Source of the DNA: JASJBU01 sp039714735
GTDB taxonomy: Bacteria; Pseudomonadota; Gammaproteobacteria; Chromatiales; Chromatiaceae
Length of the DNA stretch: 20,735 nt
Assembly (NCBI GenBank): GCA_039714735.1
Contig: JBDLIT010000071.1
Location: forward strand, 1 to 20,735
Direction of reading: 5' to 3'
The position numbers and the translations under genes were made by a program. The notes under the pieces were generated by a model that did no database searches, was not told the origin of the DNA, and was given only the letters and a program-made list of their open reading frames with translations. Below are positions 7,308 to 15,248 of this stretch, piece by piece (position 1 is the first letter of the stretch; each line of letters starts with the position of its first letter).

Positions 7308-7973
7308 ATGGATAAACTTATCGTCATCAATAGTGATCTAGAGACCCAAGAGTTCATACTCAACCAAAAACAGATCACTGTCGGGCGTGATCAGACCAAT
7401 GATGTCTGTTTGAGTGATAAATCAGTCAGTCGCCACCATGCCGATGTAGTGAAAATCGCCAGCAAATATTTTCTGGAGGATGCAGAGAGCACCAATGGTA
7501 CACGGCTCAATGGCCTTGAAATCAAGAAGCATATATTGAAAGACGGCGATGAGATCGATATCGGAAAGTATAAGCTGTGTTTCCAGGAGGAAGTCGGGGC
7601 AGGCGAGGTAGAAGATCTCGACAAGACAGTCGTAATACGCCCCGGAGATATAACGAGCCAGCAGCCCAAACCTCCAGTAAGCAAACCGCAAAGGCCATCA
7701 TTAGCCACACCCAGGAAGAAAGCCCGGATTCGTTTTCTTGCCGGTCCTGAAGAGGGTGAGATTAAGGATGTCGATAAGTCATTTTTCACCATCGGTAAGC
7801 CAGGCGGTAATTTGATCCTGATCAACCGTCGTCATACGGGTTATTTTTTGCTCAAGATGGGTGGGGATGTTCCACCTTCGGTGAATGGTGAGGCTGTCCG
7901 GGCAGGCGGGATGGAATTACAGGATGGCGACAGGGTTAAACTGGGTGAGTTGGATTTCAAATTTATCCTTTGA
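7308..7973 (+). CDS. FHA-domain protein with a second degenerate FHA-like domain
   Basis: This is a 221-residue soluble protein. The N-terminal FHA domain (about 1-95) has all phosphothreonine-binding residues: GR at 26-27, SRHH at 41-44 and STNGT at 61-65. A linker follows with DLDKTVVIRPG (104-113), whose Thr107 resembles the phosphothreonine site by which some FHA proteins are regulated, and then a Pro-rich stretch (119-135). The C-terminal part (140-221) repeats the FHA shape (FFTIGKPGGNL, then SVNGEAV, LQDGDRVKLGELDFKFIL), but RRHT replaces SRxH, so it is probably a degenerate copy. It is co-transcribed with the PP2C phosphatase 19 bases upstream, which would reverse the phosphorylation it reads. 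Partners are unknown. Confidence 0.88.
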   Translation: MDKLIVINSDLETQEFILNQKQITVGRDQTNDVCLSDKSVSRHHADVVKIASKYFLEDAESTNGTRLNGLEIKKHILKDGDEIDIGKYKLCFQEEVGAGEVEDLDKTVVIRPGDITSQQPKPPVSKPQRPSLATPRKKARIRFLAGPEEGEIKDVDKSFFTIGKPGGNLILINRRHTGYFLLKMGGDVPPSVNGEAVRAGGMELQDGDRVKLGELDFKFIL

Positions 7974-8003
7974 GCAGGTTTATTTAAAACCGCTTCCGCT
8001 GAT

Positions 8004-9224
8004 TTAGAACAACTCGATATCACCCTCGTTGGATTCCTGTTCCATGCGGGGTGCAGTAGTATGACTGGCGTTGTAGGCCTCCACCAGGGTCTTCTGCTGT
8101 TGGGTGATGCCCTGCAGTTGTGGGAGGATGACTGAGAAGGTCTTGCGGATATCCTCACTGGCGTCGATCTGTTCTGCAGCTTCATCGATGGCCCGGTCGA
8201 TGCGTTCGAGCAGATACGCCTCCTGGTCGTCATCGAGCCCCATTCTCAGCAGATCCATATTGAGATCCTGGACCATCCTGCCCAGTACCTCGGTGCTCTG
8301 GTCCTGATTCTCGATCAGGTTTTTCACCAGGTAGTAGAAACTCGATCTGATCTTTCCGAATGATGAGAGGAGCTTTTCGCTCTGCGACTTCAACGCCAGT
8401 TCCGTGATCAGAATGCTGTATTTCGTGTTGACCGCCGACAACAGGACGGGCAGAAGATCCTTGATCCGCCCGTAGCGTTCCATATCGTCCAATGGCATAT
8501 CTTTTACCAGTAGACTGATCTCCTGGTGATTCACGATGGTGCGTGAGCCGAAATCGAAGAAACGGGTGGATTTGTCCGCCATCTCGATCAGTTCTTTCTC
8601 CAGGGGCTTGATGGCGCCATCGGATGAAAACCACAATGTCTCCTCAGGTGTGGCGATCATCAGGCAACAGCTCAAATTCAGTTGGTCGGTGGCATCGAAC
8701 AGGCCCTGGGCCAGTTCCTCGAAGGTGGTGTAGACGTAGCTCCTCTCCATAAACTGCATGCCGATGGCGAGCTCGCTGCTGCCGGTCATCGCCAGCATGG
8801 CCGTTTTTTTGGCTACTTCGTACTGCGCCTGCAACTCCTTACGCTGCTCTTTGTATTTGAGCAGAACATTGATGCGCGCGATCAGATGCTCGGGTTCGAA
8901 GGGTTTGACGATATAGTCGTCCGCTCCCACTTCATAACCCTGCATACGCTCCCGGATGTTACTATGAGAAGAGAGGAAAACAATGGGGATATCTTTAATC
9001 GCTTCTATCTGGCGCAACCGCTCACAGGCCTCATAGCCATTGATGCCTGGCATCTCTACATCCAGCAGGATGATGTCAGGGGCCTGACGTATGGCTTCCG
9101 CTATACCCGCTTCGCCATCGAAGGCCGACCGGGGGTTGAATCCTCCTGACTTGAGTGCCTTGCCGATAATCTTCTGACTCAGTTTGTCATCATCGATGGC
9201 GAGTATGTCGTAGGTTTGGCTCAT
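8004..9224 (-). CDS. response regulator with receiver domain and uncharacterised output region
   Basis: This is a 406-residue protein. Residues 1 to about 122 form a CheY-like receiver with acidic pocket DDD (11-13), phosphoacceptor D55 in LLDVEMPGING, the switch residue in FLSS, and the conserved lysine in DDYIVKPFEP. The remaining 280 residues have no DNA-binding, GGDEF, HD or kinase motif that I can see. They begin with a predicted coiled coil (KYKEQRKELQAQYEVAKKTA), then a mixed region resembling a GAF-like sensor, then two helical segments rich in Glu/Asp. ATG at 9224 is preferred because MSQTYDILAIDD is a normal receiver start; a TTG at 9245 adds 7 residues. Neither has a good Shine-Dalgarno. 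It converges on the FHA gene 30 bases away, hinting at a shared signalling module. Confidence 0.85.
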   Translation of the reverse strand: MSQTYDILAIDDDKLSQKIIGKALKSGGFNPRSAFDGEAGIAEAIRQAPDIILLDVEMPGINGYEACERLRQIEAIKDIPIVFLSSHSNIRERMQGYEVGADDYIVKPFEPEHLIARINVLLKYKEQRKELQAQYEVAKKTAMLAMTGSSELAIGMQFMERSYVYTTFEELAQGLFDATDQLNLSCCLMIATPEETLWFSSDGAIKPLEKELIEMADKSTRFFDFGSRTIVNHQEISLLVKDMPLDDMERYGRIKDLLPVLLSAVNTKYSILITELALKSQSEKLLSSFGKIRSSFYYLVKNLIENQDQSTEVLGRMVQDLNMDLLRMGLDDDQEAYLLERIDRAIDEAAEQIDASEDIRKTFSVILPQLQGITQQQKTLVEAYNASHTTAPRMEQESNEGDIELF

Positions 9225-9363
9225 GAATCGTTTTGTCGGTAGCAACCATGCAATTGACGGGAAACCATGGGTCTTTTTCTCTCTATCCTGCTATGGCGGC
9301 TTCAGGGAGGGAAACTTAAGACTAAGGGTTGCAGTAGAGTGCCGCTACAGTCAGCAAGAGAGG

Positions 9364-11928
9364 TTATTCATTGTCCAGCTGTTGTTTTAGCTGGTAGAGC
9401 TGCTCCAGTGCCTGACGCGGTGACAGCTCATCTGGATTGATTTCCCGCAGGTTTTCGAGCACGGGAGAGTCGGGCGTACCGGCAATCTCGAACAGGGGCA
9501 GTTGAGCCTGGCGCTGTTCCGCATGTTGTTGCGCAGCATTCTCCAGCTCGCCAAGACGTTGTCTGGCCCGTTTGATGACAGGCTTGGGCACACCCGCCAA
9601 GGCCGCTACCTGCAGACCGTAACTCTGGTTGGCGGGTCCCTCCCGCACCGCGTGCATGAAGACGATGGAGTCACCGTGTTCCAATGCATCCAGATGCACA
9701 TTGGCGATGCCGCTGTACTCTTCGGGCAGGGTGGTCAGTTCGAAGTAGTGGGTGGCGAACAGGGTGAAGGCGTGGATGCGGGTAGCCAGCTCCACAGCAC
9801 AGGCCCAGGCCAGGGAGAGTCCGTCGAAGGTGGAGGTGCCCCGGCCGATCTCGTCCATCAGCACCAGGCTTTGCGCGCTGGCATTGTGCAGGATATTCGC
9901 AGTCTCCTCCATCTCCACCATGAAGGTCGAGCGTCCACCGGCCAGATCGTCGGAGGCGCCGATGCGGGAGAAGATGCGGTCAACAGGTCCCAGTCTGGCC
10001 TCGGCGGCCGGCACGAAACTGCCCACATAGGCCAGCAGGGTGATGATCGCGATCTGTCGCATGAAGGTCGATTTACCCCCCATGTTGGGGCCGGTGATGA
10101 TAAGGATGCGCCGCTGGCCGTTGAAGCAGACGCTGTTGGCCACAAAGGGCTCACTGCTGACTTGTTCCACCACCGGGTGACGACCGTCCCGGATCTCAAG
10201 GCCGGTCTCACTGCTCAGGTCGGGGCGGCGCAGATCCAGGCTCTCGGCCCGTTCCGCCAGATTACACAGCACATCCAGGGCAGCCAGGCCTCGGGCGCAC
10301 TGCTGCAGCCTGATCAGATCTTCGCCCAGGGACTCCAACAGCTGCTCATAGAGCCGCTTCTCCCGCGCCAGAGAGCGCTCCCGTGCGCTCAACACCTGGT
10401 CCTCAAATTTCTTCAGCTCCGGGGTGATGAAACGCTCCGCCCCCTTCAGGGTCTGGCGGCGGATGTAGTCCGCGGGGGCCCGATCCGACTGGCTGCGGCT
10501 GATCTCGATATAGTAGCCATGCACCCGGTTATAACTGACCTTGAGATTGTTGAGACCGGTGCGTTCCCGTTCGCGGCTCTCCAGATCGAGCAGGAACTGA
10601 TCGGCGTTCTGTGAGAGGTTACGCAGCTCATCCAGTTCCGCATCGTAGCCCTCGGCCAGCACTCCGCCGTCACGGATCAGCATGGGGGGTTGCTCGATGA
10701 TCGCCCGTTGCAGCAGGCCGACAATCTCCGGGTGTTCGCCGATCTCCTGGGCGAGCAGCTGCAGCAGACCGGCGTTCAGGCCGGCAAGCTGCTGCTGCAG
10801 TTCAGGCAGTGCCGCCAGGGAGTCACGCAGCACCGCCAGATCCCGGGGGCGGGCGCTCTTCAAGGCGACCCGGGCCAGGATGCGCTCGATGTCGCCGATG
10901 CCCTGCAGCAGATCCTGCAGGTCGGGGAAGCTGCGCGATTCCAACAGCTCCTCTATGCCGGCATGACGCTCGGCGACCGCACCAGGGTCGCGCAGTGGCC
11001 GATTGATCCAGCGGCGCAGTTTGCGGCTGCCCATGGGTGTGGAGGTGCGGTCCATGATGCCCGCCAGGGTATGTTGAGGCTGGCCGGAGAGGGAGTGGTC
11101 CAATTCAAGATTACGCCGGGTGGCGGCGTCGATGATGATGCCGTCCTCCCGCTGCTCCACCCGTAGACCCTGAAGATGGGGCAGACTGCTGCGCTGGGTC
11201 TCCTGCACATACTGCAGCAGGCAGCCGGCGGCGCCGACTGCATCGGGTTGATCCTGGCAGCCGAAACCGCCCAGGTCCCGGGTGCCGAACTGGCGGGTCA
11301 GCAGTTGCTCTGCGGAATCCAGATCGAAATGCCAGGCGGGGCGGCGGGTGATGCCACTATTATATGAAATCTGTTCCGCCAGTGAAGAGTCCTCTTCGAT
11401 CAGCAGCTCGGCCGGTTTCAGTCGTTCCAGCTCACCACTCAAGGCTTCCAATCCGTTCAGTTGCTGGATAGTGAAACGACCGCTGCCCAGGTCGAGCACC
11501 GCCAGGCCAAACTGCTCGCCGGTTTCATTCAGGGCGGCCAGCAGATTCTCCCGGCGCTCCTCCAGCAGGGCCTCGTCGGTAACGGTGCCCGGCGTGACGA
11601 TGCGCACCACCTTGCGCTCCATCGGGCCTTTGCTGGTCGCCGGATCACCGATCTGCTCGCAGATCGCCACCGACTCCCCGGCTTTCACCAGCCGGGCCAG
11701 ATAGCCCTCGGCTGCATGGTAGGGCACGCCGGCCATGGGGATGGGTTTACCGGCGGACTGGCCCCGCTTGGTCAGGGTGATGTCGAGCAGCCGCGCCGCC
11801 TTTTCCGCATCGGCAAAGAAGAGTTCATAGAAGTCTCCCATGCGGTAGAACACCAGCATGTCAGGGTGTTCGCCCTTGATGCGCAGATACTGTTGCATCA
11901 TTGGGGTGTGGTTAGAGGTGGCGGTCAT
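9364..11928 (-). CDS. mutS: DNA mismatch repair protein MutS
   Basis: This is an 854-residue full-length MutS (E. coli 853). Domain I has the mismatch-reading Phe-x-Glu motif in FYRMGDFYELF (F33, E35). The connector, lever (NLELDHSLSGQPQHTLAGIMD) and clamp regions follow. The ATPase carries Walker A GPNMGGKST near residue 615, LVLMDEIGRGTSTFDG as Walker B/signature, and ATHYFELT. The C-terminal helix-turn-helix dimerisation part is complete (SPRQALEQLYQLKQQLD). It recognises base mismatches and small loops and recruits MutL. It is monocistronic here, with 139 bases to the response regulator. TACAAC/GTTGTA arms lie just upstream of the start (11932-11945), in the leader; their meaning is unknown. 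Confidence 0.97.
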   Translation of the reverse strand: MTATSNHTPMMQQYLRIKGEHPDMLVFYRMGDFYELFFADAEKAARLLDITLTKRGQSAGKPIPMAGVPYHAAEGYLARLVKAGESVAICEQIGDPATSKGPMERKVVRIVTPGTVTDEALLEERRENLLAALNETGEQFGLAVLDLGSGRFTIQQLNGLEALSGELERLKPAELLIEEDSSLAEQISYNSGITRRPAWHFDLDSAEQLLTRQFGTRDLGGFGCQDQPDAVGAAGCLLQYVQETQRSSLPHLQGLRVEQREDGIIIDAATRRNLELDHSLSGQPQHTLAGIMDRTSTPMGSRKLRRWINRPLRDPGAVAERHAGIEELLESRSFPDLQDLLQGIGDIERILARVALKSARPRDLAVLRDSLAALPELQQQLAGLNAGLLQLLAQEIGEHPEIVGLLQRAIIEQPPMLIRDGGVLAEGYDAELDELRNLSQNADQFLLDLESRERERTGLNNLKVSYNRVHGYYIEISRSQSDRAPADYIRRQTLKGAERFITPELKKFEDQVLSARERSLAREKRLYEQLLESLGEDLIRLQQCARGLAALDVLCNLAERAESLDLRRPDLSSETGLEIRDGRHPVVEQVSSEPFVANSVCFNGQRRILIITGPNMGGKSTFMRQIAIITLLAYVGSFVPAAEARLGPVDRIFSRIGASDDLAGGRSTFMVEMEETANILHNASAQSLVLMDEIGRGTSTFDGLSLAWACAVELATRIHAFTLFATHYFELTTLPEEYSGIANVHLDALEHGDSIVFMHAVREGPANQSYGLQVAALAGVPKPVIKRARQRLGELENAAQQHAEQRQAQLPLFEIAGTPDSPVLENLREINPDELSPRQALEQLYQLKQQLDNE

Positions 11929-12119
11929 GCTTACAACTGGTTGTATGGATTATTATGAGCCTGAATTGTATCACTCTATGGAGAGACAATTGAGAGCATT
12001 GGCGCAGAGACTGGGAGAGTCACTCTGGGGTTGAGTACGGCCATGGTAGGGGAAAATAAATATTGAACCAGTTTCAGGGTTCGTGGCATGGTTTTCTATA
12101 TTGGGTTAAAATTATACTC

Positions 12120-12299
12120 ATGAAAGATAGTTCATTATCCAATACGAATCCCTATTTGCAGGACAAGAAAGCATCGCTTCAAAAGCGGCTGCGCAGCTTG
12201 GCCAGCTCCACCGCTATTGAGACAGGTGATTCCGTCAAGCAGATTGAGGATAAAATTATTCATCTTCGTTCTTCCAAACACCGGGTAACACTAGCCTGA
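12120..12299 (+). CDS. small SSTAIETG-motif protein, possible Fic antitoxin
   Basis: This is a 59-residue, helical, basic protein: NTNPYLQD near the N-terminus, SLASSTAIETG (residues 26-36), then a charged helix VKQIEDKIIHLR. It has no membrane segment. The motif resembles the Fic inhibitory helix pattern S/T-x-x-x-E-G/N (S30 to E34), but the last position is Thr with Gly one later. It converges on fic and their 3' ends overlap by 44 bases. Two starts are possible: the ATG at 12120, with no Shine-Dalgarno, fits the protein pattern; the TTG at 12063 has AGGGGA 9 bases upstream and adds 19 residues. The antitoxin role is inference. I do not recognise the family with certainty. Confidence 0.55.
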   Translation: MKDSSLSNTNPYLQDKKASLQKRLRSLASSTAIETGDSVKQIEDKIIHLRSSKHRVTLA

Positions 12300-12897
12300 C
12301 CATGGCTTCCATCGGCTCGTAGTCATCCAGTCCTGCCTGGATGGCTGAAAAGTAGCGTTCCTTCTGTTCATCCCACTCTGAAAAATCCAGTTCCGGTTTG
12401 CCAGCCTGCATGGCCATCACATTGGCCAATAGGCGGGATATTCTTCCATTCCCTTCCCGAAACGGGTGAATCAGGATCAGTTCCACATGGACCTTGGCAA
12501 TGGCTGCAACAAGCTGCTCATCGGTCATATTGGAGCATGGCGTATAGCGGGAGAGAAAGTTTCTATCCACTACTTCCATCAAACGGTCTATCTGGGCGGC
12601 TGCTGCAAACTGGAACTCACCTTTGCCCATGTTCACGGTTCTATATTGTCCGGCCCAGGTATAGACATTACCTAACCAGCGCCGATGCCACTCCTTGATA
12701 TCAGCCGTGTTCAGTTTCTGATCTTTTTTTACCCAGTCTGGGATTTGATCGTAGAGCTGTATCAGCAGATCCAGCTCGATATCATCCATTTCGGACGCAT
12801 CCTGAATACCCAATTTGTTTTTCAAAACTGAATCATTAGATCCAGATTCAAGCTGGGCTTCAAGATTGCCGGAAGTATCGTAGCGATCTGTTGTCAT
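12256..12897 (-). CDS. Fic-domain protein (AMPylator family)
   Basis: This is a 213-residue Fic protein. The catalytic motif HPFREGNGRISR (residues 144-155) matches HPFxxGNGRxxR fully, so AMP or related nucleotide transfer onto a Tyr/Ser/Thr hydroxyl is expected. A target-docking flap precedes it (GKGEFQFAAA, about 91-100). The N-terminus (SVLKNKLGI) resembles class I bacterial Fic toxins. I find no S/T-x-x-x-E-G/N inhibitory helix in the protein, which fits class I enzymes that need a separate antitoxin. The ATG overlaps the stop of the patatin-like gene as ATGA (12897-12894), so translation is coupled. Its 3' end overlaps the small plus-strand gene. The target is unknown. Confidence 0.9.
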   Translation of the reverse strand: MTTDRYDTSGNLEAQLESGSNDSVLKNKLGIQDASEMDDIELDLLIQLYDQIPDWVKKDQKLNTADIKEWHRRWLGNVYTWAGQYRTVNMGKGEFQFAAAAQIDRLMEVVDRNFLSRYTPCSNMTDEQLVAAIAKVHVELILIHPFREGNGRISRLLANVMAMQAGKPELDFSEWDEQKERYFSAIQAGLDDYEPMEAMVRLVLPGVWKNEDE

Positions 12898-14297
12898 CGA
12901 GTTCCAATATTCATGATTTCCCCAGTACTAGCCTCTGTATCTTTTAACATCCGCTTGAATTCCGGATGGTTATACAAAAGTTCATGCCCAGCATCGATCA
13001 GCTCTCCAACCACATTCGGCTCCAAGGAAAAGTCCGTGGGCACCGAAGTGAGCCGGTCTCTCAGAATCGGGTCGGAGATATCCTCGAGGCGGAGTTCAAT
13101 ATGGTAGATCTCCGGCGTCTTACACTTGCTGAAGCCACGGCATTTGTGCTTTTCTATCTCACTGCGCCAGCTTGCCAGATTGTTGCGCAGATACTCCAGG
13201 GTCTCGAAATTATTGTTGACTAGAGGTGTGGTGGTTGCCGCGTCCAGCACGGCCATGGTGTCTGGGGTGTCAGCTGACTGCTCCCATTTGGATGGCAGCA
13301 GGGCAGAGGCATCCACTGAGATCAATACGATATTTTTGGCCTCATCCAGCTTGAATTTTTGCAGGGTGTTCCAGAGACCGCCCTCGATCACGATGTAGTC
13401 CATCACGGCCCGCAGGCCAAGATTGTCCGCCAGGCCGCCATCCACCAGATGGATGTAAGGGTGTGCCTCCCGCTCCAGATAGGTATTCAGATTGCTGGCG
13501 ATGCGGTAGCGACGGTTGTGGATTCCCTTCTCCTGCAGGCCCTTCTGCAGCCACTGAGGTGGGGTGTAATTACACCTGCCGGCATGATTGGTCAGGGTGA
13601 TCGGGGAGAAGATCAGCGGCACGGCGCTGGATGCCGCCACCGCTCGGGAGACCGGGAACTGTTCGATATCCGAGCAGATCAGTGCGAACTGATCCGTGGT
13701 GAAGCCGAACTGCCCTCCCTTGAACAGGTCGGTGGCGTTGATCTGCACAAACGGGCCATCAGCGTCGAGCAACTGATCAAGGGTAGCCGAGCCGAACAGC
13801 TGTTGGCTGAAATACTCGTCCAGCACATCGCCTTTGCCAAAGGTCTCCGAGCTGAGACGGGTCAGGGTGCCGGCCGTCAGGATGATATCCTTCAACTCCG
13901 CACGCACGTCGCGCTGCAGAAAATCCGTGCGGAAATCGCTGAACAGGCGCTCGCCGAACAGGCCAAAATAGGCTGCGGTAATGCTGCCGCCCGAAACGGC
14001 CGAGATCATGTCGATCTCTTCGAGCAACCGTTGTTCGCCCGTTTTTGTTGCCAGTGGGGTCTCTTTCAGTGCCTCCAGGACGCCATAGGCCAGTGCCGCA
14101 GCACGGCTGCCACCACCGGAAAAGGTCAGCACCAGGAGTATCTCGCCGCTACCGCGGGTTTGTAATCCCGACAGGGTTTTGTTGGCTTCCACATGGGAGA
14201 GTGGTGCATTTTCCGGAAAACGCTCTGTCATCCCGGCGCAACTGGTGAGCAGGATGAGCGCCGCGCCAAGGAGTAAGTGGTTGAGGGTTCTGTTCAT
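12894..14297 (-). CDS. patatin-like phospholipase, predicted lipoprotein
   Basis: This is a 467-residue patatin-family lipid hydrolase. Residues 1-22 form a lipoprotein signal (MNRTLNHLLLGAALILLTSC, lipidated Cys in LTSC), so it should be anchored in the cell envelope. The oxyanion-hole motif is in TFSGGGSRAAALAYGVLEAL, the nucleophile serine in ISAVSGGSITAAYF, and the catalytic aspartate in LVDGGLADNLGL. Ser-Asp dyad enzymes of this family cut acyl chains from phospholipids. I chose the ATG at 14297 because it begins directly with the signal peptide; an upstream start at 14516 would add about 73 unlikely residues. The gene overlaps fic by 4 bases. It is divergent from the KAP remnant with about 250 bases between. 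Confidence 0.9.
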   Translation of the reverse strand: MNRTLNHLLLGAALILLTSCAGMTERFPENAPLSHVEANKTLSGLQTRGSGEILLVLTFSGGGSRAAALAYGVLEALKETPLATKTGEQRLLEEIDMISAVSGGSITAAYFGLFGERLFSDFRTDFLQRDVRAELKDIILTAGTLTRLSSETFGKGDVLDEYFSQQLFGSATLDQLLDADGPFVQINATDLFKGGQFGFTTDQFALICSDIEQFPVSRAVAASSAVPLIFSPITLTNHAGRCNYTPPQWLQKGLQEKGIHNRRYRIASNLNTYLEREAHPYIHLVDGGLADNLGLRAVMDYIVIEGGLWNTLQKFKLDEAKNIVLISVDASALLPSKWEQSADTPDTMAVLDAATTTPLVNNNFETLEYLRNNLASWRSEIEKHKCRGFSKCKTPEIYHIELRLEDISDPILRDRLTSVPTDFSLEPNVVGELIDAGHELLYNHPEFKRMLKDTEASTGEIMNIGTR

Positions 14298-14409
14298 GTG
14301 GGGCGTCTGCACTGATTGAGTCGGGCTATTGTAAACCAGCCATTGACGAATGACTCTGTGGATGTCACAAATAAAAAGGTGGTTAGCAACAAAGCTCAGT
14401 TCCGATGTT

Positions 14410-14430
14410 CCTCCCCCTCGAAGGGGGAGG
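14410..14430. repeat. C-rich/G-rich hairpin, REP-like
   Basis: CCTCCCCCT pairs with AGGGGGAGG around a 3-base loop, followed by GTCTAGGAGGGGGC. It lies in the space between the divergent patatin and KAP genes, too far upstream to be a terminator for either. It resembles the palindrome at 3802-3828 in being a short C-run/G-run stem and is probably a dispersed genomic repeat. Confidence 0.5.
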
Positions 14431-14549
14431 TCTAGGAGGGGGCGATAAGGGGTTGAAGAGCGGCGTTGTCCCAACCTTGCTGAGTTTTGTAGCTGATTAC
14501 GAGTACAATTGAGCAAATTCTAATCGGAAACAGAATAAGGACAGGGAGA

Positions 14550-15206
14550 GTGACGCAGAAAGAATCGAACAGGCAGTCTGGGCCTTTCGTCCGGATCTTC
14601 CCAGATCAACCCGTCACCAGCAGCGCCGGTCTGGCATTTGAGTTTGAGGGCCTGGCCCAAACCCTGGCGGAACTGGCCTGGAACCCGGACAACCAGACCC
14701 CGTTCACCGTAGTGGTCCGGGGTGGCTGGGGCCGTGGCAAGACCATCCTGCTGCGCCAGGCCCAGCGTCTGCTGGATGAACCACAAAAGGAAGATGGTGC
14801 AAGAGAGGTGCGCACCGTCTGGTTCAACGCCTGGAAATACCCGAATGAAGACAGCGTACTGGCTGGCTTGTTGGGTGAAGTGCTGAGAGGTGAAGCCTTT
14901 AACGATATCGAAGCGGTCGCCGGCATCCAGGGCAGCCGCCATTCCCGACACATCAAGCGTTTTCTCAACGACCTCTCCATGACCCTGGCCATGCTGCGTA
15001 ATTCTGGCAGTCTTGGCGATCTGCCAACCCAGCTCAGTGAACGGGTAGTAGTGGCCTGGTATCTGTTGCGTGAGGGTCTGCCAGCGGAGAAATGGAGGGG
15101 AATCTATGCGCTCCCCCCTACCTCGAGGCCTTTCTGCGCCAATGGGTGGTTGCTGCGACTAAAGAATAGCAGCAGGAGATCCAGAAAGGATGGAGTGAGG
15201 GCATGA
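14550..15206 (+). pseudogene. KAP-family P-loop NTPase, decayed (deletion, frameshift, nonsense)
   Basis: It starts at a GTG with AAGGA about 8 bases upstream. The N-terminal part is clearly KAP: FTVVVRGGWGRGKTILLRQ with Walker A GGWGRGKT (residues 58-65) and VWFNAWKYPNEDSVLAGLLGEVL (quoted here only as family marks FNAWKY and LLGEVL). At about residues 128-140 it jumps to SRHIKRFLNDL, the C-terminal KAP signature, so roughly 200 or more residues including Walker B are missing. The open frame then drifts after a C6 run at 15113-15118; one extra C would restore YLEAFLRQWVVAATKE, then a TAG at 15167 in a CAG-rich context, then GWSEGMKPLLQ. Three lesions make it a pseudogene. It converges on the TIR gene. 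Confidence 0.75.
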
Positions 15207-15248
15207 AACCGCTGCTTCAGACTGGATGTCTGGAGGACCATGCCATGC

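Noticed and set aside
9502..10614. 370-residue plus-strand ORF antisense to mutS
   Set aside because: It lies entirely opposite well-conserved MutS coding sequence and shows no recognisable domain.
13359..14165. 268-residue plus-strand ORF antisense to the patatin-like gene
   Set aside because: It covers all three patatin motifs on the other strand and looks like a GC-driven shadow.
14298..14516. N-terminal extension of the patatin-like protein
   Set aside because: It would bury a perfect lipoprotein signal peptide 73 residues into the protein and would read through the hairpin at 14410-14430.
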